A DNA stretch of 64,000 nucleotides from a gamma proteobacterium SCGC AAA076-P13 (GTDB taxonomy: Bacteria; Pseudomonadota; Gammaproteobacteria; Magnimaribacterales; D2472). Of this stretch, positions 21,866 through 30,532 are shown one piece after another. A program made the position numbers and the translations under genes. Location of the stretch: positions 1 to 64,000 of the forward strand of contig ARRA01000003.1 in the NCBI GenBank assembly GCA_000384935.1. Direction: 5' to 3'. Within the stretch, counting starts at the first letter, position 1. Each line of letters begins with the position of its first letter. The notes under the pieces were generated by a model. The model saw nothing but the letters and a program-made list of their open reading frames with translations, had not been told where the DNA came from and made no database searches.

Positions 21866-22969
21866 TTATTCTTTAAATTTATCTGCTGCTTTGGAAAATG
21901 ATTCGGTTCCAGGATAGTTTTTAGACTGATTTAACGAGTCTGTAAATTCTTTTAATAACTTTGACTGTTTTCTATCAAGACTCGAAGGAGTTTCAACAAT
22001 AACTCTACATAACAAGTCACCCCTTCTAGAATTTCTTACAACTGCTGCGCCCTTGCCCTTAACTCTAAAAATTTTTCCGGTTTGAGTTTGAGGGGGGATC
22101 TTTAAGGACAAAGAACCTTCAAGAGTAGGAATTTTTATAGCTCCTCCAATTATAGATATCTCAAATGGAATAGGAGCCTCTAGATATAAATCCTTGCCTT
22201 CTCGCTCAAAAATCGGATTATCAATCACTCTTATTGCGACATATAAATCACCTGACTGACCTCCTTTTTCCCATTCACCTTCTCCAGTCAACCTAACCTT
22301 GTCTCCATTATCAACACCTGCTGGAATGTTTACTGATAAGGTTTTATTCTCTTTAGTAGCACCAAGGCCTCTGCATGGCTTACATGGATCTTTTATTGTC
22401 TGTCCTGATCCTGAACATGCAGAGCATGTCTGCTGTACAGAGAAAAATCCTTGTTGCAATCTTACTTGACCTGCTCCATTGCAGTTTGAGCATACGCTTG
22501 GGCTCGAGCCTCTTGCTGCTCCACTTCCATCACAATCTGTACAAGATTTATGAGAAGGTATTTTTATTTTTTTCTGGGCACCAAGAACTGCCTCTTTGAG
22601 ACTAAGATCTAGATTATATTGAAGGTCGGAACCTCTTCTAGATCTTCTTGATGAAGATCTTGTTCCAAAAACATCCCCAAAGATGTCTCCGAAGATGTCA
22701 TTAATGTTTACATCATTGAAACCTTGGCCTCCGCCACCCATTCCCTTAACACCTGAATGACCGAATTGATCATATGCAGATTTTTTTTGGGGATCATTGA
22801 GAACTTCATAGGCCTCTGCTGCTTCTTTAAATTTAGCATCAGCTTCTGGGTCGTCCGGATTTCTATCAGGATGAAATTTCATAGCCTTCTTTTTGAAGGC
22901 TTTTTTTAGCTCGGCAGAAGAAGCATCGCGAGAGACTTCTAGTGTTTCATAATAGTCTCTCTTTGACAT
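21866..22969 (-). CDS. dnaJ: molecular chaperone DnaJ
   Basis: J-domain with HPD; four CxxCxGxG zinc motifs. Confidence 0.98.
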   Translation of the reverse strand: MSKRDYYETLEVSRDASSAELKKAFKKKAMKFHPDRNPDDPEADAKFKEAAEAYEVLNDPQKKSAYDQFGHSGVKGMGGGGQGFNDVNINDIFGDIFGDVFGTRSSSRRSRRGSDLQYNLDLSLKEAVLGAQKKIKIPSHKSCTDCDGSGAARGSSPSVCSNCNGAGQVRLQQGFFSVQQTCSACSGSGQTIKDPCKPCRGLGATKENKTLSVNIPAGVDNGDKVRLTGEGEWEKGGQSGDLYVAIRVIDNPIFEREGKDLYLEAPIPFEISIIGGAIKIPTLEGSLSLKIPPQTQTGKIFRVKGKGAAVVRNSRRGDLLCRVIVETPSSLDRKQSKLLKEFTDSLNQSKNYPGTESFSKAADKFKE

Positions 22970-22978
22970 ATTTCTGTT

Positions 22979-24901
22979 TTACTTATCTTCTTCTTTTACT
23001 TCTTCATACTCAGCATCAACTGTATTTTGATCAGCATCTTCTTGAGCATTATTGACCTCTTCTCCGCCTTCTGCAGAATCGGCATCTTGTGCATAAAGCT
23101 TTTGAGTTAATGGTGTAAGAACATCATTAAGATTTTTAGTTGCAGATTCTATCGATTCAGTATTTTCTGATGCTATTGCTTCCTCTAAACTAACTACAGA
23201 TGCCTCAACCTGCGATTTTTCTTCATCAGATAATTTATCTCCTGATTCATCTATAGTTTTACGAGTTGCATGAACTAACATGTCTGCATTATTTTTTGTC
23301 TTAACCAACTCTTCAAATTTTTTATCATCTTCAGCGTTAGCTTCGGCATCTTTAACCATATTTTCTATATCTTCATCAGAAAGCCCGCTTGATGCTTTAA
23401 TAACAATAGATTGTTCTTTGCCTGTATTTTTATCTTTTGCTGAAACATTCAAAATGCCGTTAGCATCTAAATCAAAAGAGACTTCAATTTGAGGAGTACC
23501 TCTTCCAGCTGGTGGAATATCAGTAAGATTGAATTGTCCAAGTGATTTATTCTGAGATGCTTGTGTTCTTTCACCCTGAATTACATGAACAGTTACTGCT
23601 GTTTGATTATCTTCAGCAGTTGAGAAAACTTGTGATTTCTGAGTTGGAATAGTTGTATTTTTTTCAATAACAGGAGTTGAAACTCCACCTAGGGTTTCAA
23701 TTCCCAAAGTTAAAGGAGTAACATCAAGCAACAAGACATCAGTCGTGTCTCCTGATAAAACTGAACCTTGAATAGCTGCCCCAACTGCAACTGCTTCATC
23801 TGGATTTAGATCTTTTCTAGGTTCTTTTCCAAAAAATTCAGATACTTTCTTTTGAACTAAAGGCATTCTTGTCTGCCCTCCAACCAGTAAAATTTCTGAG
23901 ATATCTGCATTTGCTAGTTTGGCATCTTTTAATGCTAATTTGAGAGGCTCTAAACTTTTATCAACTAAATCTTCAACTAAGGACTCGAGTTTTGCTCTGG
24001 TTATTTTATGAACAAAATGCTTTGGTCCTGAGCTATCGGCTGTAATATATGGCAAATTGACTTCCGTTTGTTCTGATGAAGATAGTTCAATTTTAGCTTT
24101 TTCTGCTGCCTCTTTTAGCCTTTGTAATGCAAGTGGATCACTCTTTAAATCAAAACCAGATTCGTCTTTAAACTGCTCAACAAAATAATCTATAAGTCTT
24201 AAATCGAAATCCTCTCCTCCTAAGAAAGTATCACCATTTGTAGATAGCACCTCAAATTGATGCTCTCCATCAACATCAGAAATTTCAATTATTGATATAT
24301 CAAAAGTTCCGCCACCTAAGTCATACACCGCAACAGTTGAATCTCCTTTATGCTTATCTAGACCATATGCTAGGGCAGCTGCTGTTGGCTCATTTATAAT
24401 TCTTTTAACATCAAGACCTGCTATTTTTCCAGCATCTTTGGTTGCTTGTCTTTGAGAGTCGTTAAAGTAAGCTGGTACTGTAATTACAGCCTCTTTTACC
24501 TCATGCCCTAAATAGTCTTCTGCAGTTTTTTTCATTTTCTTAAGAATTTCTGCAGCTACCTGAGGTGGAGCTAATTTTTTATTTGCAGCCTCAACCCATG
24601 CGTCACCATTATCAGCTTTGATAATTTTATAAGGGACCATGTCAGCATCTTTACTAACCACTTTGTCGTCGAAAGTCCTGCCAATTAATCTTTTAATTGC
24701 GTAAAGAGTATTTTCTGGATTAGTGACAGCCTGCCTTTTAGCTGGCATTCCTACTAGCACCTCATCATTATCTGTATAAGCAATAACAGATGGAGTTGTT
24801 CTGCCACCCTCCGCATTCTCTATAACTTTTTGTTGTTGTCCTTCAATAACAGCTACACAGCTGTTAGTTGTTCCTAAATCAATTCCTATTATTTTTGACA
24901 T
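22979..24901 (-). CDS. dnaK: molecular chaperone DnaK
   Basis: [31 protein letters not shown]. Confidence 0.98.
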   Translation of the reverse strand: MSKIIGIDLGTTNSCVAVIEGQQQKVIENAEGGRTTPSVIAYTDNDEVLVGMPAKRQAVTNPENTLYAIKRLIGRTFDDKVVSKDADMVPYKIIKADNGDAWVEAANKKLAPPQVAAEILKKMKKTAEDYLGHEVKEAVITVPAYFNDSQRQATKDAGKIAGLDVKRIINEPTAAALAYGLDKHKGDSTVAVYDLGGGTFDISIIEISDVDGEHQFEVLSTNGDTFLGGEDFDLRLIDYFVEQFKDESGFDLKSDPLALQRLKEAAEKAKIELSSSEQTEVNLPYITADSSGPKHFVHKITRAKLESLVEDLVDKSLEPLKLALKDAKLANADISEILLVGGQTRMPLVQKKVSEFFGKEPRKDLNPDEAVAVGAAIQGSVLSGDTTDVLLLDVTPLTLGIETLGGVSTPVIEKNTTIPTQKSQVFSTAEDNQTAVTVHVIQGERTQASQNKSLGQFNLTDIPPAGRGTPQIEVSFDLDANGILNVSAKDKNTGKEQSIVIKASSGLSDEDIENMVKDAEANAEDDKKFEELVKTKNNADMLVHATRKTIDESGDKLSDEEKSQVEASVVSLEEAIASENTESIESATKNLNDVLTPLTQKLYAQDADSAEGGEEVNNAQEDADQNTVDAEYEEVKEEDK

Positions 24902-24912
24902 TTATCTTTCCT

Positions 24913-25467
24913 CTAATTTTTAATAACTGTAACTCTGGCTGGTCTTACTACTCTTGTGTGCAGCTCCCAACCTCTCTGAAATACGTTTCCAATCGCACCA
25001 TTTTCTTTGTCCTTATCTTGCTCCATGGTTACCGCTTCGTGCTTTTCCGGGTTAAATTCTTCATTAACAGGATAGATGGGTATCATTCCAAATTTATCAA
25101 GGGCAGATTCAAAAGACTTTAGCGTAAGCTCTATACCTTCTTTTTCCTCTGGAGCTCCAGATGAAAGGTTATTTAAGGCATGTTCTAAACTATCTATTAC
25201 AGGCAATAACTCAACAAGTAATTTTTCTACACCATACTTATGAGCTTTTTCGACCTCAGATAGAGTTCTCTTTAGAGCATTATCTAAATCTGCATTAGCG
25301 CGAAGTATGGATTTCTCTAATTCTTCTTTTTTATCAAGAAGTTCTTCATACGAAAGAGTTCCAATATCATCAGTTGATTCACTGTCTTTTACTTCAACTT
25401 CAACTTCTTCATTTACTAGATTGTCAGAATCTACATTTGTAGCTTTTGATTTTTTCTGTTTTGCCAT
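24913..25467 (-). CDS. grpE: nucleotide exchange factor GrpE
   Basis: LLPVIDSLEHAL, NPEKHEAVTM, VFQRGWELHTRVVRPARVTV; upstream of dnaK. Confidence 0.95.
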   Translation of the reverse strand: MAKQKKSKATNVDSDNLVNEEVEVEVKDSESTDDIGTLSYEELLDKKEELEKSILRANADLDNALKRTLSEVEKAHKYGVEKLLVELLPVIDSLEHALNNLSSGAPEEKEGIELTLKSFESALDKFGMIPIYPVNEEFNPEKHEAVTMEQDKDKENGAIGNVFQRGWELHTRVVRPARVTVIKN

Positions 25468-25488
25468 AATTAAATCCCGTTTGAATCA

Positions 25489-25520
25489 TATATTGGGATT
25501 TAAATTTTCAGTTCAAGGGC
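25489..25520 (-). promoter_or_regulatory. Sigma32-type heat-shock promoter for grpE-dnaK-dnaJ
   Basis: Minus strand: CCCTTGAA (25512-25519), about 14-nt spacer, CCCAATAT (about 25490-25497); matches CTTGAA-N13-17-CCCcAT consensus. Confidence 0.75.
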
Positions 25521-25530
25521 TGAACTAAAT

Positions 25531-25950
25531 TTAAGATTCTATTTTTCTTACGTGCAGAACCATGCTGTGATCAACCAACTCATAACCTTTTCTTTTAGCA
25601 ATGTCGTGTTGAAGTTGCTCTAATTCCTTGTCATGAAATTCGAGAACCTTTCCAGTATCAACATCTACCATATGGTCATGATGTTCATCTGAGTTAATTT
25701 CATAAACAGCTTTACTGTTCTCAAAATGATGTTTTGTTACCATTCCAGCAGCCTCAAATTGAGTTAAAACTCTGTAAATGGTTGCCAGTCCAATATCTTC
25801 ATTTTGTGAGATCAGCTCTCTGTATATATCTTCAGCGCTAAAATGAGCTTCTTCTTGAAGTGCGGTTGATGCCAAAACTTCCATTATTTTAATTCGAGGT
25901 AAAGTCGCCTTTAGCCCAGCTTTTTTTAGTTCTTCAGTTTGATTAGCCAT
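25531..25950 (-). CDS. fur: ferric uptake regulator Fur
   Basis: LKKAGLKATLPRIKIMEVL, IGLATIYRVLTQFEAAGMV, HHDHMVDVDTGKV. Confidence 0.95.
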   Translation of the reverse strand: MANQTEELKKAGLKATLPRIKIMEVLASTALQEEAHFSAEDIYRELISQNEDIGLATIYRVLTQFEAAGMVTKHHFENSKAVYEINSDEHHDHMVDVDTGKVLEFHDKELEQLQHDIAKRKGYELVDHSMVLHVRKIES

Positions 25951-26036
25951 TTTTTAAACTTTAATTATTTTTTATTGTCATATTACTTATAGTGAACAGA
26001 CTTTACAGATATAACAAAGTATAATCCAAAATAATT

Positions 26037-26372
26037 ATGAAACAACTCACCCGCACATTCTATATTCTTTCTGTAGTGTTTATTATCAGCTCATGCTCTT
26101 CATTTAGTCCTTTCAAGGTTCCTGTTCTTCAGGGCAATATAATTGAAGATGAGGATGTGGATAAGCTTGTGATTGGTCAAACACAGGACCAGGTTCAATT
26201 CATATTAGGTACTGCAGTAATTAAAGATCCCTTCCATGAATCTAGATGGGATTATATAAATTCTGTTCAAATTGGCGATGAAGTGGTCACAGAAAAAAGA
26301 CTTACTATTTTTTTTGATGAAAATGGATTAGTAAAAAACTGGATAACTGTTAATAGCTCCGAAGAGGACTAA
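26037..26372 (+). CDS. bamE: outer membrane protein assembly factor BamE (lipoprotein)
   Basis: Lipobox-like SSCSS; VPVLQGNIIEDEDVDKLVIGQTQDQVQFILGT, WDYINS. Confidence 0.92.
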   Translation: MKQLTRTFYILSVVFIISSCSSFSPFKVPVLQGNIIEDEDVDKLVIGQTQDQVQFILGTAVIKDPFHESRWDYINSVQIGDEVVTEKRLTIFFDENGLVKNWITVNSSEED

Positions 26373-26647
26373 ACCTTATTCAATCTTCTCTCTTTTGGAT
26401 CCTGAACAAGTGGCCTAAGTATCTCAACCCTTTCTCCTTCTCTTAACCTGTATTTACTTGGCAAAGGTTTAAAATTTCCATCTAAAACCTCGCTATTAAC
26501 TGCAAGCTCATATTTATGATCAATTAAGGATATAATTTTTTTTATCTCTTCAAATTCAACCAGCTCAGCAACAGTCAAACTAGAAGAAACATCAAAGGAT
26601 AGAAAGTGCTGGTCTTGTAAGCCCTGATAAGAAAAGAATACTTTCAT
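26369..26647 (-). CDS. rnfH: RnfH family (UPF0125) protein
   Basis: Small ubiquitin-like protein with LREGERVEILRPLVQDPKERRLNK, next to ratA. Confidence 0.85.
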   Translation of the reverse strand: MKVFFSYQGLQDQHFLSFDVSSSLTVAELVEFEEIKKIISLIDHKYELAVNSEVLDGNFKPLPSKYRLREGERVEILRPLVQDPKERRLNKV

Positions 26648-27063
26648 GTTGCTCTTTTAATAAATGAGTCAATGATGGTGGATGCAAATTTATCAACCAA
26701 AGCCTGTGGAGCAAGGGCATTAAGTAAAAAAGGCAGCTCAAACTCAGCATTAAAATCTATACTACATGAATCCTTAGTCTTGGCCTCAACCACCCACTTG
26801 CCCTCAAAGTAGTCAAAAGGACCTTCGGTTTGGTTTATTATAATCGAGTCCTCAGAAAGAGTATTTTCGGAAACAATAAAATATTCTTTTCCTAAAATAT
26901 TAAACTCAAGTCGTCCTATTTCTAAAGGGTAATCACTTTTAAGAAGAGAAGCCGCTGAACAGCCTGGGATAAACTTGGAGTATTCATCAAATTTTAAAAC
27001 AACATCTAAAGCTTTTTGTTTATTAATATCTATATCCTTTTTAAAATGAATATTTCTTTTCAT
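26644..27063 (-). CDS. ratA: type II toxin-antitoxin RatA/Coq10-like START domain protein
   Basis: FDEYSKFIPGCSAASLL, FNAEFELPFLLNALAPQALVDKFA; next to rnfH. Confidence 0.85.
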   Translation of the reverse strand: MKRNIHFKKDIDINKQKALDVVLKFDEYSKFIPGCSAASLLKSDYPLEIGRLEFNILGKEYFIVSENTLSEDSIIINQTEGPFDYFEGKWVVEAKTKDSCSIDFNAEFELPFLLNALAPQALVDKFASTIIDSFIKRAT

Positions 27064-27071
27064 TTAAAAAT

Positions 27072-28421
27072 TTAAAAGAACTGTCTATAGAAAATATAAG
27101 CAACAGATAAAGGAGCTATAAATTTTACAAAAAATCGCCATAACATGTATAAAACTTTATTCATTGCACCAATTTCATCAGTTATTAACGATTTTTTCAT
27201 AAACCAACCAACAAAAATTGCTATAAACATTCCACCTAATGGAAGCAATACCTGATTGGTAATAAATTCCATTGAATCGAGAAAGTTTCTATCAGAAATC
27301 AGGTGAAAGTCAGACCATATATTAAAACTCAGAGCCGAACCTATACCGAGAACCCAAGCAACAAATGCAATAATTTCAGCAGATCTTTTTCTAGGTAAAA
27401 TTCCTTCTTCCGATAAATAAGCAACACCAGGTTCTAACAAAGATATTGATGAACTTAAGGCTGCAACTGAAAGTAATATAAAAAATAGTGGGCCAACAAA
27501 TTGACCATATTGCATTTGATTAAAAGCAGAAAGCATTGAAACAAATACTAATCCAGGGCCGCTATTAGGCTCTAAACTAAAAGCAAAAATAATCGGAAAA
27601 ATAGCTATACCAGCCACAATTGCAACAAGCGTATCTAGTGACGCAACTGTAAATGAGTTACTAACTATACTTTGATCCTTCGGCATGTATGCTCCATATG
27701 CCATGATCGAACCCATTCCAAGACCTAAGCTAAAAAATGCTTGCCCCATAGCCTGCAACAATGTATCTGAAGTAACGTTAGAAAAATCAGGAGCAAACAA
27801 AAATGTCATTGCTTTATTAAAATCACCGTTGATCATCGCGTAGATAACCATAAAAATCATTAGCATCCCAAGCAGTGGCATTAATATTTTGACCATTCTA
27901 CCAATACCATCTTTGATACCAGCCGATACGATTAAAGCAGTTAAAGTCATGAAGACTGTATGCCAAAAAAGCAAATTAAGAGGTGATGAGATAACATTTG
28001 AAAATTGATCAGTGGCACTTAATGCTCCTGAAGAAGTTGCAGAAATAAAAATATAATTTAAGCATATGCCAGCTATAACACTATAAAAAGAAAGTATAAG
28101 AACACCTGCAAAAATACCGCTCCATCCAACAAATCGCCATAATGGAGTTGTATTAGAATCAACAGCAACTCTCCTCATCGCATTAACTGGACTGTTACCC
28201 GCTCTTCTACCAATAACAATTTCACTAACCATGATTGGCAATCCGATAGCTAAAATGCAACCCAAATAAATGAGAACAAAGGCACCACCACCATTTGTTC
28301 CTGCTTTATATGGGAATCCCCAAATGTTACCTAACCCAACTGCAGAGCCAGTAGCAGCAAGAATAAAAGTCCATTTACCAACCCATGCGCCATGAGATTT
28401 AAGTTGTTTTTGTATTTCCAT
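27072..28421 (-). CDS. sodium-dependent (NSS/SNF family) transporter
   Basis: LAATGSAVGLGNIWGFPYKAGTNGGGAFVLIYLG; multi-TM. Confidence 0.93.
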   Translation of the reverse strand: MEIQKQLKSHGAWVGKWTFILAATGSAVGLGNIWGFPYKAGTNGGGAFVLIYLGCILAIGLPIMVSEIVIGRRAGNSPVNAMRRVAVDSNTTPLWRFVGWSGIFAGVLILSFYSVIAGICLNYIFISATSSGALSATDQFSNVISSPLNLLFWHTVFMTLTALIVSAGIKDGIGRMVKILMPLLGMLMIFMVIYAMINGDFNKAMTFLFAPDFSNVTSDTLLQAMGQAFFSLGLGMGSIMAYGAYMPKDQSIVSNSFTVASLDTLVAIVAGIAIFPIIFAFSLEPNSGPGLVFVSMLSAFNQMQYGQFVGPLFFILLSVAALSSSISLLEPGVAYLSEEGILPRKRSAEIIAFVAWVLGIGSALSFNIWSDFHLISDRNFLDSMEFITNQVLLPLGGMFIAIFVGWFMKKSLITDEIGAMNKVLYMLWRFFVKFIAPLSVAYIFYRQFF

Positions 28422-28427
28422 AATTTT

Positions 28428-28892
28428 TTAAAAATTTAAAGGGTTACTATAAGGGTTGATCCAGTATGCAGATGATATCAGAAAACTAATAGAGACTAAC
28501 AGAGACAACATTTTTCTAAATTGCATATAATCTTCACTTCTTTTAACAAAATCCTCGGTTGATCTTTCAAAATAATAAAAAGATTGAAAACTTAACACTG
28601 AAATTAATAAAGCGCTCAATATAAACTGCAAATATATTAGTAGTAATAACATGCAGCCTATCAAACTATAAGCTATACCTATAGCAAGATTTATCTTTTG
28701 GTTTTTTTGATCGTCTCTCCATCCCCATGCCATTCCACCCAAAAAGGTAAGAATAATTGATCCATAGGCAATTTGAAAAATTATTGCAGTCTGTGCAATA
28801 GTTTCACCAAATATCCATGGAATAATCGCCAAAATAGCGAATGGTACAAATCCAATATATCCAAATGTTGCTTTTATGTAATCAATATTCAT
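28428..28892 (-). CDS. DUF3429 family membrane protein
   Basis: Multi-TM with YGSIILTFLGGMAWGW, typical of DUF3429. Confidence 0.75.
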   Translation of the reverse strand: MNIDYIKATFGYIGFVPFAILAIIPWIFGETIAQTAIIFQIAYGSIILTFLGGMAWGWRDDQKNQKINLAIGIAYSLIGCMLLLLIYLQFILSALLISVLSFQSFYYFERSTEDFVKRSEDYMQFRKMLSLLVSISFLISSAYWINPYSNPLNF

Positions 28893-28945
28893 CTTAAATT
28901 TAATTTTTATGTTGCACTGTAACTATCTAAGGACATAATAAAGGT

Positions 28946-29413
28946 ATGTCTAAAGATAAACCTGCCTTAATTGTAAAGAATAAAACTGCATCAAGGAACT
29001 ATGTACTTGGTGATACCTTTCAGGCTGGAATTGTTTTAGAGGGATGGGAAGTAAAATCTCTTAGAAATGGCAAAATTGATGTTAAGAATAGTTATGTTAC
29101 TTTTAAAAAAGATGAAGCATGGTTATTCGGCATTAAAATTGACCCCCCGGCTTCATTAAAAGATTTTAATGTAGATCCAGTTAGAACAAGAAAACTCTTG
29201 TTAAATAAGAGAGAAATATCAGAACTTCAGAAGCTAAAAAATGAAAAAAATTTGACGATTATTATGACTTCAATGTATTGGAAGGATAATCATATTAAAT
29301 GTGATATTGCCACAGGAAAAGGTAAGAAAGTTCGTGATCAAAGGCAAGATATTAAGAAAAGAGACTGGGAACGTGACCAGGGTAGAATTCTTAAGAATGC
29401 CAAAAAACAATAG
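28946..29413 (+). CDS. smpB: SsrA-binding protein SmpB
   Basis: YVLGDTFQAGIVLEGWEVKSLRNGKIDVKNSYV; C-terminal GKGKKVRDQRQDIKKRDWERDQGR. Confidence 0.96.
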   Translation: MSKDKPALIVKNKTASRNYVLGDTFQAGIVLEGWEVKSLRNGKIDVKNSYVTFKKDEAWLFGIKIDPPASLKDFNVDPVRTRKLLLNKREISELQKLKNEKNLTIIMTSMYWKDNHIKCDIATGKGKKVRDQRQDIKKRDWERDQGRILKNAKKQ

Positions 29414-29443
29414 CCATCCTACTAAAAATTTTAAGTAATACTG

Positions 29444-29449
29444 TATAAT
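29444..29449 (+). promoter_or_regulatory. -10 element of ssrA
   Basis: TATAAT 12 nt upstream of the tmRNA 5' end; weak -35. Confidence 0.5.
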
Positions 29450-29461
29450 CATCATCCCTAT

Positions 29462-29810
29462 GGGGGCGAACAGGGTTCGACGTTTCTACTGGACTCCGAA
29501 GCGCATGCCAAGATTGTGGTAATTCTTGTAAAACATACTACAAAAAATTTAGTTGCAAATAACGACAACTACGCTTTAGCAGCTTAATGCTAACCGATAC
29601 CAGAATTGACTATGGTTTGAAGTATCGGCAAATATCATAGTCTAGCCAAGCTGTGTTGCTTGGACACAGTTTGGTTAAAACTAATCAAGCTCGCTTTTGT
29701 ACCCTGCTCCTCGGGTCACGAAAGTTAAAAAGCCAATTGGGTGAGCTATGCATGTAGAAGTTAGGCTGAAGGATTAGCGGACGCGGGTTCAATTCCCGCC
29801 GCCTCCACCA
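29462..29810 (+). ncRNA. ssrA: transfer-messenger RNA (one-piece)
   Basis: 5' GGGGGCGaacagGGTTCGACG pairs with 3' CGCCTCC-ACCA; T-arm GGGTTCAATTCCC; tag ORF GCAAATAACGACAACTACGCTTTAGCAGCTTAA (29555-29587) = ANNDNYALAA*. Confidence 0.97.
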
Positions 29811-29840
29811 TTTTTAATATCTAATAGGACAAGGAACTGT

Positions 29841-30347
29841 ATGAGAAAAAATATATTACCAACTTTGTTATTTTCTTTTTATTCATCTGTTGTATTTGCA
29901 AATCCGGCATGTATTTCAAGCAATGAAAAGCTTGGTGATTCTGCATATTGGTCTATAACAGCAATAGAATTGTTTGATCAAAAAAGATATGAGGATGCTG
30001 TGGCGGTTGTTGATCTATGTTTTGATATTTGGGGGCCTGAGGCTCAAAAAATTCAAAAAGAAATGCATGATAATAATGAGCCTGCACCTGCGGTTGGTAA
30101 GGTTAGTCCCAAACAAAAAAAGGCTATTCAAGAAAACTTTCTAATGAATGATGTTTCTATGGCGTTATGGACAAAGGCTATTTCATTGGACAAACTAGGT
30201 CTAGATACTTATGCCATAGACGCCTATATTAAATGCATAAATATGACTCATGGCAGAGTATGGGATTCGGGAGGATATGAGCCCAATGGGTGGTTTTGGA
30301 GCCCTGCAGACGATTGTGCCAATAAAGTTAAAAAATTTATTCAATAA
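29841..30347 (+). CDS. secreted hypothetical protein (TPR-like?)
   Basis: N-terminal signal peptide MRKNILPTLLFSFYSSVVFANP; helical repeats; C-terminal GRVWDSGGYEPNGWFWSPADDC. Confidence 0.8.
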   Translation: MRKNILPTLLFSFYSSVVFANPACISSNEKLGDSAYWSITAIELFDQKRYEDAVAVVDLCFDIWGPEAQKIQKEMHDNNEPAPAVGKVSPKQKKAIQENFLMNDVSMALWTKAISLDKLGLDTYAIDAYIKCINMTHGRVWDSGGYEPNGWFWSPADDCANKVKKFIQ

Positions 30348-30443
30348 TTCTTATCAGAAAATAATTCAATTGCAATAGCATCATTAAATATAGTTTTTTA
30401 CTGTGTACATTGCTCAAAAATACTGTTACTTTCAGTCAATAAA

Positions 30444-30460
30444 TGCATACTTAGTATGCA
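30444..30460. promoter_or_regulatory. Perfect inverted repeat TGCATAC-TTA-GTATGCA upstream of the TonB receptor
   Basis: 7-bp arms with 3-nt centre; flanked by GTGTACAT at 30403-30410 and 30480-30487. Confidence 0.55.
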
Positions 30461-30532
30461 CATTTGTTATATACAATAAGTGTACATAACATTTTTAACG
30501 AAAAAATATTTAAATATCAGGGGGATATTTTT

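Noticed and set aside
26369-27063. rnfH-ratA as a toxin-antitoxin system
   Set aside because: Although RatA was named as a toxin, this is the conserved housekeeping Coq10-like/UPF0125 pair beside bamE and smpB; toxicity cannot be claimed from sequence
29787-29810. ssrA 3' end as an attachment site for an integrated element
   Set aside because: No second copy of ggttcaattcccgccgcctccacca and no integrase seen in the window; kept only as context for the accessory segment
30464-30532. 23-aa N-terminal extension of the TonB receptor in the ORF track
   Set aside because: The extension precedes a clear ribosome-binding site and signal peptide starting at 30533; the extension is most likely untranslated leader
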